DNA of 64,000 bases from Spirosoma aureum (GTDB lineage: Bacteria; Bacteroidota; Bacteroidia; Cytophagales; Spirosomataceae). Position 1 is the first letter of the stretch, and each line of letters begins with the position of its first letter. The DNA is taken from contig NZ_CP050063.1 in NCBI RefSeq assembly GCF_011604685.1, positions 1,510,501 through 1,574,500 of the forward strand, read 5' to 3'. The notes below the pieces were generated by a model that made no database searches, was not told where the DNA came from, and worked only from the letters and a program-made list of their open reading frames with translations. Shown one piece after another: positions 24,901 through 34,006 of the stretch. Both the position numbers and the translations under genes were made by a program.

Positions 24901-27270
24901 CTATGGCTTGAGCACCTTGATTTGTTGTCGCTCAGAAGGCGTATTTACGTGCAGGAGCAATAATCCTTTGCTATTGTCCACCGGCACACTCACACGTTCC
25001 AATGAGTTCGCTTCCTCAAGACGCTGCTGATGCAGGACTTTACCCTGCATGTCCACCAGATTCAACTGCACGGCCTGACCCGCTATCCCTCGAATTTCAA
25101 CCTCAACGGATTTACCCTCCACCGGATTGCCCAATACAGTCACCTGTAAACCCGCTCCGGCTTCGGCCACCCCCACTCGGGTGGGAGCCGTGCAGACCGC
25201 CAGCCAGTTATACAGATAGGTTGCCGTTGTAGCGCCCTGTTTTGCACTGAGAGTAATGCTCGGATTATCCGTGTACAGATTCAGGCTATAAGGACCCGGA
25301 CTGGCCGTAGCTGGCATCTCATTGACCACCGAGAAGGAGATGGGTGAGCTGTCTACTCCGCCATACTGGGGCGTAAAGGTTACCCGGCGCTGGCCAGGGC
25401 TCAACACCTCACAGCTTACCGTCGAGACACCCACAATCGTAAAACCAGCTGGTGTACTGGGCATCGGATTGACCGTGAGTTGGAAGCTACTGCTCACCTG
25501 TAAGCCGCCCGGATCCAGCGCCGTTACCTGAACGTTACTGACACCCGTAGTCGAAGGTGTACCGCTGATCAAGCTGCCACTGACTGAGAGTCCACTAGGT
25601 AAACCTGTGGCGGAATAGGTTAGCGTTTGCCCATCGGGATCCGAGAAGTAGTTGTTCAGATTCAACTGATAGGCCTGATTCACCAGGATGGTCTGGTTGG
25701 GAATACCACTCGTGGTGGGCTGCTGGTTGGGATCAGTGCCGCTCTGGCAGGAGGCAAACCAGTTGTAGGCATACCGCGCTTCGGTACTTCCCGCCTGATT
25801 GGCTACCAGGGTAATCACCGGGTTATCCGTATAGAGCTTTAAGGAGTAGGGTGGAGCCTCCGTGGTAGCCGCCTTTTCATTGACCACCGCGAAGGTGATT
25901 TGATTGCCATTGGAGCCACTATACTGGGGGGTGAATTGGACCTGATAGCCGCCCTTGGCTTCATCGATGAGCGTACAATTGACCATCTTGACGGCCTGGA
26001 TAGCAAAGCCACCGGGCAGAATCTGCAAGGCTACCGGAGTTGCCAGGGAACTAGTACAACTGCCCACTGAGCAGGTAGCGGTGAGGGTATAGTTACCCGG
26101 CTGGGTGAAGGTATAAACAGTGCCCGTAGCCTGACCGGCTCCCCCCTGCGGTATCCAGTTGATGGTACCCCCACAACCCGTAGCCGTTACGGAGATGGGC
26201 TGGTTAGTGGTTGAGAGCGAAGAGGCTTGCAGGCCTGGCGCTGCCAGCGCCGTGTTACTGCTAACCGTGGTCGTAGCCGTCGCCGAGCAGCCACTGCTGG
26301 AGACTACCGTTACCGAGTAAACGCCCTGTTGGTTGACGATAGCCGTGTTGGCCGAACTGGCGATCGCACCTGAAGGGCCACTAAACTGATACGTACTCCC
26401 TCCGCTGGCGGTTAAGGTCACGCTTGTCAGAGCGCAGGTCAACGGACCATTGTTTTGCAGGCTGGCCGGGGGTAGGGGGTTGACGGTAAGACTAGCGGTG
26501 GCCGTGTTGCGACAGCCATTCCCGGTGCTGGTAGCCGTCACCGAGTAAGGTCCCTGGGCTGTCGTAGAGATCATGGTTGTACTCTGCCCACTGCTCCAGC
26601 TATAACTAGCCGGGCTGCCCGACGCGGTGAAGGTAGCCGTCTGACCGGCGCAGACAGCGGTGCTGGAAGGGGTAATGCTCACCGTTGGGGCTGAGGTGCT
26701 GCTCATGACGGTAGTGGTAGCCGTAGAGGAACAGCCACCGGGATTCGTCACCGTCACACTGTAAGGCCCCGAATTGGTCACACTAGTGGTTGCGCTGCTG
26801 ACCGGTGAGGGCTGGCTACTGAACTGGTAGGTAGCTCCCTCAAGCCCTCCACCAGCGCTGAGGCTGACACTAGTTTTGGCACAGGTCAGTGTGCCGCTAC
26901 TGGCCAGAGTGGCCGTAAAGGCTTCACAGGCAGGGGGAGAGGATATGATGACCAGGCCGTTGCCTGAGTTGCCATCGGTAGGCCCACCGGCCTCGAATAA
27001 CCGTGTACCCGCACTGAACGAGCCCCCACCCCCTCCAACACTTTGGCGACCAGCTAAATTACAACCACCACCGCCGGAGTAACCACCGCCTCCACCCCCT
27101 CCTGAACCTCCGGTTCCTGAGCCTCCGCCCCCGAAACCACCCCCCGCAAAAGTACCCGAACTTCCACCATCACTAGTTCCCCCCGCTCCGCCATTGACAA
27201 AGGCCCTGCCTCCGCCGTTGAAAAGTACGTTATCAGCCCCATTGGTTAATAAACCACCCCCAGAACTCAT
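24901..27270 (-). CDS. C-terminal part of a frameshifted Gly-rich, Ig-like T9SS-sorted surface protein
   Basis: This 789-residue frame opens with a glycine-rich stretch (to residue 110). Repeated Ig/PKD-like modules follow, with TxTVSxxxxxYSVTVT-type patterns and CAxTSVTLTA starts. A cadherin-like putative Ig domain (YQLNLNNYFSDPDGQTLTYS) comes next, then two related 110-residue modules. The T9SS type A sorting domain ends the chain (LNLVDMQGKVLHQQRL, last residues QIKVLKP). The open frame actually continues upstream to a G7 tract at 27413-27419, where it meets the signal-peptide fragment in another frame. It is therefore the second half of one broken gene. Without the tract correction it lacks an export signal. 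Confidence 0.82.
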   Translation of the reverse strand: MSSGGGLLTNGADNVLFNGGGRAFVNGGAGGTSDGGSSGTFAGGGFGGGGSGTGGSGGGGGGGYSGGGGCNLAGRQSVGGGGGSFSAGTRLFEAGGPTDGNSGNGLVIISSPPACEAFTATLASSGTLTCAKTSVSLSAGGGLEGATYQFSSQPSPVSSATTSVTNSGPYSVTVTNPGGCSSTATTTVMSSTSAPTVSITPSSTAVCAGQTATFTASGSPASYSWSSGQSTTMISTTAQGPYSVTATSTGNGCRNTATASLTVNPLPPASLQNNGPLTCALTSVTLTASGGSTYQFSGPSGAIASSANTAIVNQQGVYSVTVVSSSGCSATATTTVSSNTALAAPGLQASSLSTTNQPISVTATGCGGTINWIPQGGAGQATGTVYTFTQPGNYTLTATCSVGSCTSSLATPVALQILPGGFAIQAVKMVNCTLIDEAKGGYQVQFTPQYSGSNGNQITFAVVNEKAATTEAPPYSLKLYTDNPVITLVANQAGSTEARYAYNWFASCQSGTDPNQQPTTSGIPNQTILVNQAYQLNLNNYFSDPDGQTLTYSATGLPSGLSVSGSLISGTPSTTGVSNVQVTALDPGGLQVSSSFQLTVNPMPSTPAGFTIVGVSTVSCEVLSPGQRRVTFTPQYGGVDSSPISFSVVNEMPATASPGPYSLNLYTDNPSITLSAKQGATTATYLYNWLAVCTAPTRVGVAEAGAGLQVTVLGNPVEGKSVEVEIRGIAGQAVQLNLVDMQGKVLHQQRLEEANSLERVSVPVDNSKGLLLLHVNTPSERQQIKVLKP

Positions 27271-27350
27271 GGAAGTGCCTTTAGTACCTCCGCCCTCCCC
27301 ATTACTGCCTCCGGGCGAACCATCATTACCCCCCGCTCCGCCAGTACCGG

Positions 27351-27938
27351 TCAGCTGTCCGTGTTTGGTATCGGAGTCAACAGCCGTCTCACCGGACCCT
27401 CCACTACCGCCTCCCCCCCGGCGATTACCAGGGGGGTATTACCAGGGCCAACCACAAACGAGCCGCCCCCTCCACCATTTCTTGAGTTATTAACTGCTGG
27501 TGCCTGCTGGCCCACCAGAACAGACAGCGCCTGGCCAGGGGTGACGCTGACCTGAGCTCTGATAATGGCCCCCTTGCCGGCGGGAAATTGCGAATTAGGG
27601 TTATCCCCTCCCTCGGCTCCTCGAGCTTCAATAATTAGCGAAGTGACGCCCGAGGGCACCGTGTAGGTAACGATCTGGCCAGAGTAGGTAAAGGTCTGTG
27701 AGGTGGCCGCTGTCAGACGAGCCGCCCCGGCTGGCGCGGTTGCTGTTGGCTGGGTGAGTGAAGAATTACGGGACTGAAGTGGACGATTCGTCCGTGGCTG
27801 AGCTGGCCGGCCCACCGGTTGAAGGTTGTATGGATTGGGTTGTCTTGACCTGAGTCGGTCAATGAGCTGGCCTTGTCCCGAAGAATAGAGCCCTAAGACA
27901 CCAGCTAAACAAGTTAGAAAAGTAAACAGGTTTTTCAT
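27351..27938 (-). CDS. N-terminal part of the same frameshifted surface protein
   Basis: This 195-residue frame has a signal peptide (MKNLFTFLTCLAGVLGLYSS), a Pro/Arg/Gln-rich spacer and a beta-rich module (TFTYSGQIVTYTVPSGVTSL). A glycine-rich core then begins (GAEGGDN, RNGGGGGSF). After VIAG the frame runs into GEAVVEGPVRRLL, unlike the rest. One extra base in the G7 run (minus strand) would instead give continuous Gly/Ser sequence joining the downstream frame. The repaired protein would be 1,012 residues. The ATG at 27938 gives the signal peptide. Confidence 0.78.
   Translation of the reverse strand: MKNLFTFLTCLAGVLGLYSSGQGQLIDRLRSRQPNPYNLQPVGRPAQPRTNRPLQSRNSSLTQPTATAPAGAARLTAATSQTFTYSGQIVTYTVPSGVTSLIIEARGAEGGDNPNSQFPAGKGAIIRAQVSVTPGQALSVLVGQQAPAVNNSRNGGGGGSFVVGPGNTPLVIAGGEAVVEGPVRRLLTPIPNTDS
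27413..27419. other. C7/G7 homopolymer tract at the frameshift site
   Basis: Seven C on the plus strand (G on the coding strand) sit exactly where the glycine-rich frame breaks. A G8 or G5 tract restores one open frame from 27938 to 24901. This may be phase variation, a true inactivating mutation or a sequencing error. Confidence 0.8.
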
Positions 27939-28451
27939 ATACGAGGATTGGTTAAACAAAGGATGAGTAAACAGAACAGGGATTAAATCGATGAACCCGT
28001 AGAGCCGCCAACGTAGCAGACATGTGAGAGAGTCGGCTCGGGATAGAACTTAGCCAGTAGCAGCAAAAAGTATTGTTAGTTGCATAGGGTAAAGAGAAGG
28101 GCGATAAATGGTGAATAAAGAGATTTGGTTTTCGTTTATCAGGCACAAAAACAGGGGTATATACGTAGATATGAGGGGATTAGATGTATTAGTTATAAAC
28201 TATTTTTACTACTTAGTAAATACTACTTATATTTTTAGTAGGAAAAGTACGGGCTTGATTTAGACGCAGCTTATAAAAACGCCCGATCTCATCGAAACCG
28301 GGCGTTTGCTGTGTACGTAAAACAAGGTGAATAGGTATAGCTAGCCGATGCTATGAACTATAAAAGCCAGCACCTCCAGGTTGGCCAACCATGCTTCGAA
28401 ACGGGAGGCTGAATTCGTTATGTTGACAGTATCAATAAACAAACCAGTCCT
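27939..28451. other. intergenic region between the surface-protein gene and kefB-like gene
   Basis: I see no gene in these 513 bases. They hold the promoter side of the surface-protein gene, an AT-rich stretch with repeated TACTA-type words around 28190-28245, and the terminator at 28275-28307 that closes the minus-strand antiporter operon. Confidence 0.6.
28275..28307. terminator. rho-independent terminator after the antiporter operon
   Basis: Stem ACGCCCG/CGGGCGT with A5 and T3. Bases 28275-28309 are identical to 11908-11942. Confidence 0.8.
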
Positions 28452-30341
28452 TTATTCATAGCTAATGCCTTTGTTTTCGGCAATAAGACTCTCTTCATCC
28501 CAGCCTTCATCAATTTGAAGAGTATGCGCAGTGCGGTCGGCCTGAATGACTCGCTCTAGTTCTTCCTGATTTTGACGAACCGCATAGAAGTATTCTTCGT
28601 CATTACGAATGGCCGACAGGCGTTTCAGGGTTCGCTCGTCGTGCGTAAAGAACATTTTTGCCGCCCGGTTGGCTTCGTGTGCCCGATGCCCCAATAATTT
28701 CATGACATCAACGCCCAGGCGAAGACTGGTGTCTAATGTTTCGCGGTAAATGTGCAATATACCCGCGTTCATCAGGTCGTAGGCATCGTAACGGTTGGTC
28801 GAACGAACCAGAATGTGAAGCTCCGGAAAATGCTTTTTGATCGTTTCGATCAGCTCAAGACGTTTTTCTTCATCGCTAATGGCAATAACAATAACTTTAG
28901 CTTTAGCCGCACCCGCTATTTCCAGTAAATCGTGACGACTGGCATCTCCATAATAGACATTGAACCCCATCCGGCGAAGGCGATCGACATTGTCGCTGTT
29001 GACATCCAGGACGGTTGTTCTTACGTTATTGGCCTGCAAAAAACGGCCTATGGTGCTTCCAAAATGCCCGTAGCCTGCAATAATTACGGGATTGTCTTCC
29101 TCAACGATATCGCTTTCCCGTTCTTCAGCGGCTTCCTTGACACCCAATCGGGGCAGAATCAGTTTTTCGTTCAGTACCATCACCAGGGGCGTAAAGGCCA
29201 TACTGATGGCCACAACTGCTGTCATGGTATCTGTCAATTCTTTGGATAGAATACCCTGCTGGGAAGAGAAGCTGAACAGGACGAATGCAAATTCGCCGAT
29301 CTGACAAAGGCCAAAGCTAAAAATGAAATTCTGATCGGTCGAAAGCGAAAAAGACTTTCCCAGCCTGAATAGGACAAGTAGCTTGCAGATCATAATGCCG
29401 ACAACTAAACCTATAATCAGCAATGGCTTAGCAAGAATTAACGGAAAGTCTATGGATGCTCCAACGGCGATAAAGAATAAGCCTAGCAGTAAACCCTTGA
29501 ATGGATCGATATCACTTTCCAGTTCATGACGATACTCACTATTGGCCAGTACGACACCTGCCAGAAATGTACCCAAAGCAGGACTTAGCCCGACTGTTGT
29601 CATTAATACAGCAATACCTACCACCAACAGCAGGGCGGTGGCCGTGAACATTTCCCGCATACCGGTTCGTGCAATGACGCGGAAAAGGGGTGGAGTTGCA
29701 TACCGACCCGCTACCACAACAGCGGCTACGGAACTCAGCACAACAATTGGCTGTAGCCAGGAAGGTAGTGAACTTACCAGACTAGCACTGCCATGACCGC
29801 CCTCGGCGGTTGCTACGTTTGTTTCGCTGGCCAGCAACGGAAACAGTGCTAACATGGGGATGACAGCAATGTCCTGAAACAGCAGCACGGCAAACGAACT
29901 TTGCCCGGCTGCTGTTTTCATAAGGTTTTTTTCGTTCAGCGATTGTAGCACAATGGCTGTAGACGAAAGCGATGTAATCATGCCCAATGCCAGTGACTGT
30001 TTCCAGTCAATACCGAAAAGCATGGCCAAACCCGCAATCAATACAGATGTAAGCCCAACCTGCATGCCACCCATGCCAAGAATGGATTTGCGTAGACGCC
30101 ATAGCCGGGATGGCTCCAGTTCGAGCCCAATGACAAAAAGCATAATCACAACCCCAAATTCGGCGAAGTGCATAATGTCGGTTCCTTCGCTGCCAATGAA
30201 TTCCAGGCAGGCCGGGCCAATAATAATACCGGCCAGCAGGTAGCCCAACACAGACCCCAATCCTAATTTTTTGGCAATCGGGACCATAATGACGGCTGCG
30301 GCCAGATAAACCATCGCCTGAAAAAAGAATGTTTCTTTCAT
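28452..30341 (-). CDS. CPA2 family K+/H+ antiporter with RCK domain (KefB/KefC-like)
   Basis: This 629-residue inner-membrane protein has about 12-13 transmembrane helices in residues 5-390, including LGYLLAGIIIGP, the FGVVIMLFVIGLELEP helix and LSSTAIVLQSL. An RCK/TrkA-N nucleotide-binding domain follows at about 410-525 (IIAGYGHFGSTIGRFL), and a charged tail ends the chain. In the Kef family the RCK domain gates potassium efflux in response to glutathione adducts or other ligands. The next gene upstream encodes a Kef-type flavodoxin-fold partner, supporting a two-gene KefB/KefG-like system. Glutathione use in this organism is not shown here. Confidence 0.92.
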   Translation of the reverse strand: MKETFFFQAMVYLAAAVIMVPIAKKLGLGSVLGYLLAGIIIGPACLEFIGSEGTDIMHFAEFGVVIMLFVIGLELEPSRLWRLRKSILGMGGMQVGLTSVLIAGLAMLFGIDWKQSLALGMITSLSSTAIVLQSLNEKNLMKTAAGQSSFAVLLFQDIAVIPMLALFPLLASETNVATAEGGHGSASLVSSLPSWLQPIVVLSSVAAVVVAGRYATPPLFRVIARTGMREMFTATALLLVVGIAVLMTTVGLSPALGTFLAGVVLANSEYRHELESDIDPFKGLLLGLFFIAVGASIDFPLILAKPLLIIGLVVGIMICKLLVLFRLGKSFSLSTDQNFIFSFGLCQIGEFAFVLFSFSSQQGILSKELTDTMTAVVAISMAFTPLVMVLNEKLILPRLGVKEAAEERESDIVEEDNPVIIAGYGHFGSTIGRFLQANNVRTTVLDVNSDNVDRLRRMGFNVYYGDASRHDLLEIAGAAKAKVIVIAISDEEKRLELIETIKKHFPELHILVRSTNRYDAYDLMNAGILHIYRETLDTSLRLGVDVMKLLGHRAHEANRAAKMFFTHDERTLKRLSAIRNDEEYFYAVRQNQEELERVIQADRTAHTLQIDEGWDEESLIAENKGISYE

Positions 30342-30385
30342 CGTTGATACGTTTCGTAGAGGAGAGTTGACGGAATGATGTAAGC

Positions 30386-30994
30386 TTAATGTTGAAGTGT
30401 CTGCAAGGCAGGGACCAGCTCATTGAGGTAGTCTACCTGCTTATAATCCAGCGCCAAAAGCTGGTCATTGGCGAGGGCAGATAAAATGGTTCGGTATTGC
30501 TCCCCATAACGCTTTATGTCTTCGGGGGTAATGCGGTACGTGCCATGAATAACGAACGGGGGTAAGTACTCCATTTTACAGGTGATGGCTGTTTGATCGA
30601 ATGGAGCCAGAAACTGATGTACAGTATACCGGTTACGACCCGTTTCGGAATAGGCATCCTGGGCACCACCGCTCGAAATAACATTGAACATTTTTTTCCC
30701 GACCAACGCGTTCCCGTGTGAGCCATAGGCCCAGTTATGTTCCAGCACTAAGTCGAACCATTGCTTGATGAGGGCCGGGCAACTGTACCAGTAGAAAGGA
30801 TGCTGAAAAACGATAATATCGTGTTGCAGTAAAAGCCTCTGCTCCCGTTCTACATCAATATACATGTCTGGGTAGTACTCGTAAAGATCATTGAACGTCA
30901 CGTTTTTTATGTCACGGCAATAATTAATCAATACTTTATGGACATTGGATTTACTCAATGCCGGATGTGCAAACTGAATGAGTACTTTGGCCAT
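30386..30994 (-). CDS. flavodoxin-fold NAD(P)H oxidoreductase (KefF/KefG-like)
   Basis: This 202-residue protein has the flavodoxin-2 fold: VLIQFAHPALSKSNVHK for FMN phosphate binding, HDIIVFQHPFYWYSCPALIK, a WFDLVLEHNWAYG segment and a GGAQDAYSETGRN loop. These motifs match the ancillary subunits KefF and KefG, which are quinone reductases needed for full activity of the partner antiporter. The gene is 44 nt upstream of the antiporter and on the same strand, so the two form an operon. Confidence 0.92.
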   Translation of the reverse strand: MAKVLIQFAHPALSKSNVHKVLINYCRDIKNVTFNDLYEYYPDMYIDVEREQRLLLQHDIIVFQHPFYWYSCPALIKQWFDLVLEHNWAYGSHGNALVGKKMFNVISSGGAQDAYSETGRNRYTVHQFLAPFDQTAITCKMEYLPPFVIHGTYRITPEDIKRYGEQYRTILSALANDQLLALDYKQVDYLNELVPALQTLQH

Positions 30995-31082
30995 ATACGA
31001 TCATGAAATTAGGATCAGGTACACCGTAAGTTGCTGGCGGTGTTCATCCTGAAAGGCAACAGAACAAAAGGCAGTCGGTTGC

Positions 31083-33611
31083 TCAAAGGCAATCCACATC
31101 AGCCACTACACTGACCTGCCGCAGCCCTTTGTCGGTCAGAATATCGTTGATTCGGTCTTGAATATAGGCTTTAACTGCCTTAACATTCACCTTATCACGT
31201 TCTAACTTAATAAGAATGTCGAACAGAAATTGGTTCCGAATCCGCTCGACAAGTGGCTCTTCGGGTCCTAAGACACGGCTACTGCCCAGTGCATCAGTGA
31301 GTTCGGCAGCAAGTCGTTCGGCAGCCTGCTGGCTGATGGCTCGGTCTGGGTGGCGAACCGTTAGTTTGATCAGACGCGAAAACGGAGGGTAATTAAAATC
31401 CTGTCGTTCCTGAATTTCTTCGTCATACAAGCCCTTGTAATCATTCTCGATGATCTTTTGCAGGATCGTCTGCTGCGGATTGCTGGTCTGGATCAATACG
31501 GTTCCCTGGCGGCCAGCCCGGCGACCGGCCCGACCACTGACCTGTGTAAGCATCTGAAAGGCCCGCTCTGTAGCCCGGAAGTCAGGAAAACGAATCAGGC
31601 GGTCGGCATCGAAAATACCCACCAAGCTGACGTTGTCGAAATCCAGTCCTTTCGTGATCATCTGTGTACCGACGAGCATATCCACCTGGCCACCCTCAAA
31701 TTCCTGAATAATCTGCTGATACGCATTTTTTGCGCGGGTCGTATCCAGATCCATCCGTAGTATTCGTGATTCAGGGAAATAAATCTGTAACTGATCTTCG
31801 AGTTTTTCCGTACCAAAGCCGATCGTACGCACTTTTGTGGAGCCACAGGTTGGGCATACACGAGGCACTTCTTCTTTGTGGCCGCAATAGTGGCAGCGCA
31901 ATTCGGCATCCCGCTGGTGGTAGGTCAGACTAACGGCACAGTTGGGACATTCGGCCGTCCAGTCGCAGTCTTCACACTGCATGTAAGGCGAATAACCCCG
32001 GCGATTCTGAAACAGAATGCTTTGTTCTTTCCGTTCCATGTTCATTTCCAGGGCATAAAGCAGCGCAGATGAAAACTCATTTTTCATCGTTTTCTGTTTT
32101 TTCTCCTGCCTGGTATCGACTAATACAATATTTGGCAGCGTTGCTTCACCAAAACGCTGGAACAGTTCAACCAGCCCGTAGCGGCCTTGCCTGGCCTGAT
32201 AGTACGTTTCGAGCGATGGGGTCGCTGATCCCAGCAATACTTTAGCCTGTTGCCAGTGAGCCAGCATGATGGCTACGTCGCGGGCGTGGTAGCGGGGAGC
32301 GGGATCGTGCTGTTTATACGAGGTTTCGTGTTCTTCGTCTACAATGATCAGTCCGAGGTTGTCGAAGGGCAAAAAGACCGCAGACCGTACCCCCACTACA
32401 AACTGATACTGACCCGATACAACGCCTTTCCAGACCTCCACGCGCTCGTTATCCGAAAATTTGGAGTGATAGATTCCCATTTTATCGCCGAAAACACGCT
32501 GCAACCGAACAACAATCTGGGTTGTAAGCGCAATTTCAGGGAGCAGGTACAATACCTGTGACCCGCTGCCGATCGCCTGCTGAATCAGATCGATATACAC
32601 TTCCGTTTTACCACTGCCCGTGATGCCGTGAAAGAGTACAATGTTCTGACTCTCGAACTGAGCCATGATTTGCCGGGAGGCCGTCCGCTGGGCATCCGTT
32701 AGTTTAATCTCAACCGACGACGCGGGTGAATTGTCAGAGAAACGGGGCTGGATCACCTCAAAGGCTTCAAAAACGCCGTTTTTCAGGAGGGTCGAAAGCG
32801 ACGATTGCGAAAGCTCTTCATCCTGATTGAGGATGGTTTTATCCAGGCCTTTCTGGTTGAGCGTTGGGTCGCGCTGAAGCGGTATATGACTCAGGTAGCG
32901 CATGACCACTTCCTGTTGTTTGGGTAATTTTTCGAGCCGCTGGAGAAGAACCAGTAACTGTTCCCGCTCCTCATAATTCCGGTGCAGCCTGACCTTCCGC
33001 ACCATCTTGGGAATGTATTTTTCTTTGACTTCTTCGAAAACGATGACCGCTTTTTTACCAATCAGCGATTTGATCAAAGCCGGAATATTGGTGCTTTCGC
33101 CCGCCAGTCGGCTAAGTTCATCGTAGGAGAGGGCAGGGTGTTTTTTGAGTTCGGTCAGCAGGGTTGACTCAAATTCGGTGAGCAGTTCCGGATAGTCAAA
33201 ATCAGGGTTGAACTGCACCTTCGATTGGCTGGAGATCTTCAGGCCAGATGGTAAGGCCACATTCATTACATCGCCAATGCAGCACATGTAATAGGCTGAC
33301 ATCCAATTGAAAAGCTCTAGCTGATAGCCTGTTACTAATGGGTATTCGTCAAGTATTTCGCTAATGTAACGCGCCTGATAATTGCCGGGTGGTGTGTTAT
33401 GCAGCCTATACACCACGGCGGTCAGTACGCGACCGTTATTTTTTCCAAAAGGGACAATAACTCTGGCGCCAATTTTGAGTATGTCGGCCATACCGCGAGG
33501 CACGCGATAGGTAAATAATTTGGGTACCGGAATCGGTAAAATCAAATCAGCGAAGAAAGTGACTTCTTCGGCTTCCAGGGATGAAAAGAGTGAGTAAGGT
33601 TGATTTTCCAC
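31083..33611 (-). CDS. priA: primosomal protein N' (replication restart helicase PriA)
   Basis: This 842-residue protein contains the PriA 3'-DNA-binding domain at the N-terminus (LPIPVPKLFTYRVP). The DEAH-type helicase core has Walker A GITGSGKT at residues 329-336, IIVDEEH and LLGSATPS. A cysteine cluster then binds two zinc ions (CEDCDWTAECPNC, then CHYCGHKEEVPRVCPTCGS). It also shows GTQMITKGLDFDNV and QVSGRAGR motif VI. PriA reloads the replisome at stalled forks. All motifs are present. The gene is monocistronic by spacing. Confidence 0.97.
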   Translation of the reverse strand: MENQPYSLFSSLEAEEVTFFADLILPIPVPKLFTYRVPRGMADILKIGARVIVPFGKNNGRVLTAVVYRLHNTPPGNYQARYISEILDEYPLVTGYQLELFNWMSAYYMCCIGDVMNVALPSGLKISSQSKVQFNPDFDYPELLTEFESTLLTELKKHPALSYDELSRLAGESTNIPALIKSLIGKKAVIVFEEVKEKYIPKMVRKVRLHRNYEEREQLLVLLQRLEKLPKQQEVVMRYLSHIPLQRDPTLNQKGLDKTILNQDEELSQSSLSTLLKNGVFEAFEVIQPRFSDNSPASSVEIKLTDAQRTASRQIMAQFESQNIVLFHGITGSGKTEVYIDLIQQAIGSGSQVLYLLPEIALTTQIVVRLQRVFGDKMGIYHSKFSDNERVEVWKGVVSGQYQFVVGVRSAVFLPFDNLGLIIVDEEHETSYKQHDPAPRYHARDVAIMLAHWQQAKVLLGSATPSLETYYQARQGRYGLVELFQRFGEATLPNIVLVDTRQEKKQKTMKNEFSSALLYALEMNMERKEQSILFQNRRGYSPYMQCEDCDWTAECPNCAVSLTYHQRDAELRCHYCGHKEEVPRVCPTCGSTKVRTIGFGTEKLEDQLQIYFPESRILRMDLDTTRAKNAYQQIIQEFEGGQVDMLVGTQMITKGLDFDNVSLVGIFDADRLIRFPDFRATERAFQMLTQVSGRAGRRAGRQGTVLIQTSNPQQTILQKIIENDYKGLYDEEIQERQDFNYPPFSRLIKLTVRHPDRAISQQAAERLAAELTDALGSSRVLGPEEPLVERIRNQFLFDILIKLERDKVNVKAVKAYIQDRINDILTDKGLRQVSVVADVDCL

Positions 33612-33715
33612 GAATCAAATCGGTACGTCTAGTAAATATAGGCAGAAAACAGCCAGTTGCTGGTAAAGAATTTGTCTAAGAGTGGCCTGCCAATGGACAT
33701 CGTTAAACAAAAGGA

Positions 33716-33904
33716 ATGGTAAAGAAGAATATACGTTTTTTACAGAGCTATCGTGTTTTGCCTGCCAGTGCCAGCGAGCTGGTGTTTAAGCTAATGGTAC
33801 CTGGCAATTTGCAACTTACAACAGATACAACCGGGAATCCCGTTCCCGAAGAGAAACAGATCGCCAGGGGAGATGCTCCGTTGGAATTCCGGACGAACGT
33901 GTAA
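33716..33904 (+). CDS. possible small protein, unknown
   Basis: This 62-codon frame starts at an ATG, has no recognisable motif and no signal peptide. The only positive evidence is position: its stop codon overlaps the first bases of a strong rho-independent terminator (33903-33939), as expected for a real short transcript. The terminator could also serve a small RNA. Treat as uncertain. Confidence 0.3.
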   Translation: MVKKNIRFLQSYRVLPASASELVFKLMVPGNLQLTTDTTGNPVPEEKQIARGDAPLEFRTNV

Positions 33905-33939
33905 AAAGACCTCAATGACGCAACCTTTGAGGTCTTTTT
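33903..33939 (+). terminator. rho-independent terminator
   Basis: The perfect 13-bp stem AAAAAGACCTCAA/TTGAGGTCTTTTT has an 11-nt loop. It is not explained by any long gene: priA runs the other way and ypdA starts downstream. Confidence 0.8.
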
Positions 33940-34006
33940 GTGTGTTAAAATACTGTAATGCGGGTGAAAACCTGCCTATTTTGCGGGTTAAGCCCGCGTT
34001 ACTATT

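Larger units (their letters stand above)
33612..34006. other. intergenic between priA and ypdA, with a possible short gene
   Basis: This 395-bp stretch separates divergent priA and ypdA. It holds one possible 62-residue reading frame (33716-33904) followed immediately by a strong hairpin (33903-33939). The remainder to 34006 must contain the ypdA promoter; I see no perfect TAnnTTTG box there. Confidence 0.5.

Noticed and set aside
27952..28146. 64-residue minus-strand frame before the surface-protein gene
   Set aside because: Composition is unlike a protein of this genome, and it occupies the promoter region.
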